From: JAJPXC01 sp964562375
GTDB taxonomy: Bacteria; Bacteroidota; Bacteroidia; Bacteroidales; Muribaculaceae
Direction of reading: 5' to 3'
DNA: 54,216 bases
Assembly: GCA_964562375.1 (NCBI GenBank)
Contig: CAZLSW010000014.1
Span: 1-54,216 of the forward strand
A program made the position numbers and the translations under genes. The notes under the pieces were generated by a model, which did not search any database, was not told the DNA's origin, and worked only from the letters and a program-made list of their open reading frames with translations. Below, piece by piece: positions 50,801-54,216 of this stretch. The stretch's first letter is position 1, and each line of letters begins with the position of its first letter.

Positions 50801-53197
50801 GTTGTAGAGGGTGAGGTTACGCGAGGAGTAGGAGAAGTCACGTGTGCCCTCGTGGAAGAAGATGGGGTGGGCTTTGAGCCACACGTCGTCGAAGGCTGTG
50901 TTGTAAATCGTCTGGCCGTATCCGTCGATGTAAGGCTGACCTGCACCGCTCCACTGGATCCAGGAGTCTTGCCAGCCGCCGGTGTCGCCCATGCGCTGCC
51001 AGTAGGCTTTGTTAGTGAGGGTGTAGGCGTCGTTGTAGCGGCCGTCGTATTTGAGGTCGGAGCCAACGAGGGTAAAGGTCATGTGGTCGGCGACAACGGA
51101 GCGGTCGGTGGAGGCGTCAAAGGATACCTTGGGGGTGTCGCCCGAGAGGTCGAGGATCATGGAGTTGAGGTAGGCCGGGGCGACGTTCATCATCAACTCG
51201 TTGTTGACGGCATTGACACCGGTCACGTCAAGTTCGCCGTCGGTGGAAGCTTTCTTGTTCCATCGCCAGAGCATTGCGTTGTCGATGGTGTAATCGGTAG
51301 CCGATGAGCCGTCGGCAGCGGCGTCCATCTTGGTGGCTGATCGGGAATCTTTCAGCTCGATGTCGGCGTGGTTTTCGGCCGTGATCCAGTAGGTGTTGTA
51401 GGTGTAGAGAGTGTAGATGTGCTTGATGTAGTTGGCGTAGGAGTCAACCTCGGCGATACCGCAGAGGCCTGGGTACATCAAGCGGCCGGAGAGCTTGTAG
51501 GTGCCGTCGTCCTGGGCTTTGAGCTCCCATTCGGGGAGAAGGCGCCAGTTGGCGGTGCGGGTGCCCACGTAGAAGTAGTGCTTCTTGCCACCCGAGAAGT
51601 CGGCCGAGGTCAAGGGCATGTAGGTGGAGGGGGTAGTCTCGGGGGTGATGGAGTAGGAGAGGTATCCGAGGCCATCCTTCAAGTAGTTAAGGGTTACAGT
51701 AACATCCACATAGGGGTCGTCGTCCCAGAAGCAGAAGTAACCGGTGCCAGTGCCCAGGGCGATGGGGGTGTTGGAGATCTGAACCCAGTAGTTTTGGTTG
51801 TCGGCCGATTCGTCGTCCACGCCGATTGCCCAATGGGCCTCAGTGCCGCCCACGGTGGTGGTAACAATGTAGTAACGCTCGGTATCAACGGTTTCCACGC
51901 CGCTCTTTGTGTTGTCGACGATGAGACCAGTGATGGTGAAAGTCGAGCCGTCCTCCGAGGTCAATTCGCCAACGAGGCCGGTAGATTTATTGTACATATA
52001 TACATGCTCAATCACGTCGTCGGGGTCGACAGCTCCGCCCCACTCTTGGATGGTGACCTTGGCTTCCCAAGGGTCGATAACGATATACGCATCCTCATAT
52101 TCCTGGGTAATCTGGTAAGCGTCGTTGGTGGTTTCGTATCCGTTCATGTTGCGCCATACAGGGGTAACCACACCATCCACCGATTCGTCAACGGCGTCAC
52201 CGTTGTTGTCCGGAGCATAGCGTTTGCCACCGATGCCGATACCGAAATATTTTTCCGTGGTGGAGGAGTTGATCGCGCCCACATTGTAGATGTAGGAGCC
52301 ATCATCGTAGGTGGTGAAGATCTCGTCGGTGATATTGGTGCAAGTACCGTCATGCCAGCCCCAAGAGGATTCCTTGTCGGTGCCCAAGAGGTAGATTGTC
52401 GAGCCGTCGGCAATGGCGGGGGTTTTGGCCAAGAGGGTGTTGGTGGGCTGATGGAAGTAGAAACGCACCCTAATTGCGTCATCCTCAGTGGTATAGGAGC
52501 TACTGGAGGTGAGATAAATATTGTCGTCGCTAGTACCGGTGTTGTACATCATGCCTTTCAAGGAAACGATGTAACCTTGGCCTATGGTTAAGGGGTTGTC
52601 GTTGGTGCCATATTCTGTAGTCCATTCATTTACAGCCACTTTGAAGCCCCAATCGCCGTTGTAGAATGAGCTGATTGTCTGCATATACCAGCCCTCGGAG
52701 CCTACGGCGGCCATGGAGTTGGAAGTGGCGCCGTCGTTGTACGCTCCAGAAATCGAAAACACGTTATATGCCTCATCGGGCTGAACGAGTTCCAATAGCC
52801 CGTGATTGGAGTCGTATACCAGGGTGATATCGTTTACCGTTTCACCCATTTGGAAGGAATTGCCTGAATGCCTGGTGCTTATAGCATAGGGTAAACCTAT
52901 TTTCGGGGCCTCTTTGGTGCTCCAAGATTCGTCTTGGGCTGAAACAGTGGTAGTGGGGCCTAATTTCGAGGAGCCGTTGTTTATTGTAAACCAATTGCCC
53001 TTAGTGATTTTGGAGGCGGTGTAATGGTAGACTCCGGTGGAATTTCCGTCAGGATCAAGAAGTTCGGTCATTTTGTATGTGTCTTTCGCCGACCAGTCGA
53101 AATCGTCGCCTACGACGTAATAATCGGCCATGGCGGGGGGTGACACAAGCGTGAGCGCGGCGAGAGAGGCCAACGCGGGAAGCCATTTGCACTTCAT
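47873..53197 (-). CDS. Giant secreted modular protein of unknown function with sorting tail
   Basis: 1774 residues from the ATG at 53197 (MKCKWLPALASLAALTLVSP opens a clear signal peptide; the longer frame adds 28 residues before it). I recognise no catalytic domain. The N-terminal 600 residues are a series of beta-rich modules of about 100-150 residues with DYYVVGDDFDWS, FSISGAYNDG, YLLGTDKESSWGWHDG and MYNKSTGLVGEL. Their style resembles the repeats of the GH53 protein and SusE/F-type starch-binding modules. The middle (about 640-1100) has repeated YYMHPKRDPETGKLSLV-like and PEWELKAQ segments; later parts look like Ig-like strands. The tail reads YFTLQGQRVSHPVKGQVYLK. It likely binds or displays glycans at the surface. 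It lacks a nearby enzyme partner. Confidence 0.8.
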   Translation of the reverse strand: MKCKWLPALASLAALTLVSPPAMADYYVVGDDFDWSAKDTYKMTELLDPDGNSTGVYHYTASKITKGNWFTINNGSSKLGPTTTVSAQDESWSTKEAPKIGLPYAISTRHSGNSFQMGETVNDITLVYDSNHGLLELVQPDEAYNVFSISGAYNDGATSNSMAAVGSEGWYMQTISSFYNGDWGFKVAVNEWTTEYGTNDNPLTIGQGYIVSLKGMMYNTGTSDDNIYLTSSSSYTTEDDAIRVRFYFHQPTNTLLAKTPAIADGSTIYLLGTDKESSWGWHDGTCTNITDEIFTTYDDGSYIYNVGAINSSTTEKYFGIGIGGKRYAPDNNGDAVDESVDGVVTPVWRNMNGYETTNDAYQITQEYEDAYIVIDPWEAKVTIQEWGGAVDPDDVIEHVYMYNKSTGLVGELTSEDGSTFTITGLIVDNTKSGVETVDTERYYIVTTTVGGTEAHWAIGVDDESADNQNYWVQISNTPIALGTGTGYFCFWDDDPYVDVTVTLNYLKDGLGYLSYSITPETTPSTYMPLTSADFSGGKKHYFYVGTRTANWRLLPEWELKAQDDGTYKLSGRLMYPGLCGIAEVDSYANYIKHIYTLYTYNTYWITAENHADIELKDSRSATKMDAAADGSSATDYTIDNAMLWRWNKKASTDGELDVTGVNAVNNELMMNVAPAYLNSMILDLSGDTPKVSFDASTDRSVVADHMTFTLVGSDLKYDGRYNDAYTLTNKAYWQRMGDTGGWQDSWIQWSGAGQPYIDGYGQTIYNTAFDDVWLKAHPIFFHEGTRDFSYSSRNLTLYNRDVLDLSSDAYKALYYMHPKRDPETGKLSLVDDEQQYNKIGDEQTVSNGDFTYNEHFILYHGDSDSDAEIDNTYYEDTNWECYVMKDVWINGDFKIWTGWGGNRQADESIDEVEWKDSDGNTVVPVDARWFYENGGHAHEGWSHAVLGADPTDGGTLNVYGTGRDVNQANFMIYTTDASGNEVYASEPVYFKRIILWYDPDKGFTNSVVQLITESYGPQIQAYRKTGTKNTLQYMWRISASDLTNAATRAISSIQINRYVYDEESDSYELEIEDLVPGYGANTTAADWANWTALIDDENTVAQGTYYYEVIVHYESSDKSAESNTVTIAYAGVPVTARAEQVMDGSLYTFDLRISAQPNSSVLSMPVKKVVKNDAGETVYEEDGVTAKTEDVTVADVVKRYYVTAADTYTKGAALASGAFTVTEDPLDIAYNGKAQIPAESAYTQYEIPEGATSLALPAIYLRNLAANKGVTEASGRQPYKFNIYLVADDADEDSWNALAFDMATVQTDVVMPPAGLTASKLDIAKLSTGMTTYGDVEMMPVGASDASRDVEGNLLATEAPVMYSLMNDLQIPVTLDIPKLSDKVTAAGWTIDYTLKLLNPSKEVVSTATVNNSTAVVDVPGTMTHVPAALDLTSKTTIGNHSYYELPGGYTLALNASAKYVQASTDDDPITEAITNTSSTTATGTSGSNLSAVTQSNWIAPSKSAELNYNDVQLLDTDDNLWWVRHGNAQYKAFATGSVPAADDCTILENVANNNLNLYLGYYVPTSHTTPSNGTWTTSRAANGGSIVPQGGYYGQDAGLDGYAILSGTYDDSKHNWSRLAAQNVLGGGYLPVQILPLVAPSAEPNTNSSITLPEAKFVWYIPCYQYSDLSFDFVPTVAAADDDEVTSTRGISTRENDDEVITPTRTLTAIPLGVPAKAETVTVYGQQTGVEAISVDAAGNDAYFTLQGQRVSHPVKGQVYLKVNARGALKVRY

Positions 53198-53477
53198 GGT
53201 TAATGTAATGTAAGTGAGTATTATATGTAAGTTATTTAGTATTCCTAATCCTATACCGCAAAAACACATGAAATTACACAAAGCGGTATGGGTGTCCTTT
53301 CGTGTCCTTTTGTGGTCACTCTTATAGATGGTACGCTTTACTGGTCCTTAATCTCCGTTAATTCAGGGGGGTATGGGAAGCGTGCTATTTTCTAATCCAT
53401 TTGCAAAATTACAACCCTTTTCGCTATCCCTCACAATTTTTAACCATATTTAACCTTAAACTTCGCCCGCGTAACCA
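53198..53477. other. Leader and spacer upstream of the giant gene
   Basis: AT-rich, with no gene supported. The minus strand leader ACTTACATTACATTAACC before the ATG resembles that of the GH53 gene (ACTTACATATAATTAATA), but no convincing promoter box is seen. Confidence 0.4.
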
Positions 53478-53527
53478 CTCACCGCAAATTCTTTTAACCA
53501 CTAAAAACACGAAGAACACCAATCTTT
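53478..53527 (+). repeat. Dispersed direct repeat (copy 2 of 2)
   Basis: About 50 bp from ACTCACCGCAAATTCTTTTA through ACCACTAAAAACACGAAGAA to AATCTTT, nearly the same as 22660-22711. It directly precedes the MITE-like element. Confidence 0.7.
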
Positions 53528-53535
53528 ATCTTCAA

Positions 53536-53700
53536 TTGACTACGAATGCAACGAATTAAACGAATGCGAGCGGGGAACACGGCGAATGGCGCTTGCGCTT
53601 AACCAATCGGAAACGAATGCCGTCCGGATGGATTCGTTGCCATTCGCCAAGCGCAAGCGCCAATTGTTTTGAGAGGTATCAAGATTCGTTGCATTCGTAG
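53536..53700 (-). repeat. MITE-like element with terminal inverted repeats, copy C
   Basis: Reverse copy of 15712-15881. It starts ATTGACTACGAATGCAACGA and ends ATTCGTTGCATTCGTAG. The last five bases of the terminal repeat (TCAAT) are replaced by AGATT, and the flank ATTTCTTGCACAGGG matches the flank in island A, so A and C share one junction. Confidence 0.85.
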
Positions 53701-53726
53701 AGATTTCTTGCACAGGGGGTGCCAGA

Positions 53727-54050
53727 GCGGGCCTGGCGGAGCCTGGCCGGGAAAGTAGCCCCCACCGCAGCGCTGGCGGAGCCTGCGCAAGGTGGGGGTA
53801 AAGGTCAGCCGAGAATCATCCGGGGTATTTGAGCTTGAGCGAGCGTAGCGAGGGAGCCGTTAGGCCGAAAGCGAATGATACCATCAACCAGGATTTTGTG
53901 GATTCACGATTGGCCTTGCGGCTCCCTCGCTGCGCTCGCAATCGTTCAAATACCTCAATTGATACCACCCATGCGATACCCCTAGCTTGTGCAGGCTCCG
54001 CCAGCACTGCGCTAGGGGCTACTATCCCGGCCAGGCTCCGCCAGGCCCGT
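53727..54050 (-). repeat. 324-bp palindromic element, copy C (inverted)
   Basis: Same length and features as copies A and B, reversed. Outer arms 53727-53762 and 54015-54050. The order with the MITE-like element matches island A. Flank 54060-54160 carries the GCACGCAGTCTTTCGCGG text (inverse of the 63-bp repeat), including TGCGGTGGTATACGTGA. Confidence 0.88.
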
Positions 54051-54216
54051 TGACGCCACCCTGAAGGCGATTAGCACGCTGACTTTTTAACGCTAAGCCT
54101 CTGCGGTGGTATACGTGAATTTTGCACGCAGTCTTTCGCGGTCTTTCGCGGTTTTTCTTTGGTAACCATCCGAAACAGGCCGGATTGCAAGCGACGGGGA
54201 TTCGGCCTAACTTCGC
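54051..54216. other. Right edge of repeat island C
   Basis: Reverse copies of parts of the 63-bp repeat unit (54095-54160) then unmatched sequence to the window end. No gene is visible before the cut. Confidence 0.5.

Overview
The window looks like a chromosomal piece of a GC-rich gut Bacteroidales, most likely Muribaculaceae (S24-7) or a close relative. This is inference from content: promoters of the Bacteroidetes TAnnTTTG type, several secreted proteins with a C-terminal sorting-type tail, DUF3078, DUF2723 and DUF6056 proteins, a GH53 galactanase and a sialidase. Ten Ns at 31144-31153 mark a scaffold gap inside a tandem repeat, so this is a draft assembly or MAG.

Layout. 89-4297: secreted sialidase followed by a REP-like hairpin cluster and tRNA-Leu(CAA). 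4916-11002: giant GH53 protein with five internal repeats. 11003-12012: non-coding repeat island A. 12013-14094: PpiD-type foldase. 14485-15600: GxDLY/SGNH esterase. 15601-16555: repeat island B. 16556-19023: three-gene envelope operon led by a DUF3078 protein. 19098-20677: PatB C-S lyase and a small membrane protein. 20752-22504: ORF6N protein, a mini sorting-tail protein and Psd. 23095-24762: DUF6056 membrane protein. 24805-25311: rnpB. 25478-30529: queG, polysaccharide deacetylase and DUF2723 operon. 30620-33266: GYF/TM2 protein, pfkA, metal ABC permease and SRP RNA. 33492-39217: bioB, mscS-like channel, folC with a split chromate transporter, and a Crp/Fnr regulator. 39279-43878: BASS transporter, M28 peptidase, sufE and POT peptide transporter. 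44028-47795: phosphodiester glycosidase, second REP-like cluster and M64 peptidase. 47873-53197: 1774-residue secreted modular protein. 53198-54216: repeat island C.

The genes fit a host-glycan and peptide scavenger. Sialidase, galactanase, phosphodiester glycosidase, esterase, M64 and M28 peptidases act outside the cell or in the periplasm, and the POT carrier can import released peptides. The rest is housekeeping.

The unusual biology is in the spacers. (i) Three 324-bp palindromic elements contain paired hairpins with GTAG at the foot. (ii) A roughly 170-bp element has 22-bp terminal inverted repeats. (iii) REP/BIME-like clusters start on the stop codon of two sorting-tail genes and show compensatory stem changes. 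(iv) Short 7-10 bp tandem repeats fill most spacers, abut start codons, and occur inside rnpB and in frame inside a DUF2723 gene. No transposase or RAYT gene is visible in the window.
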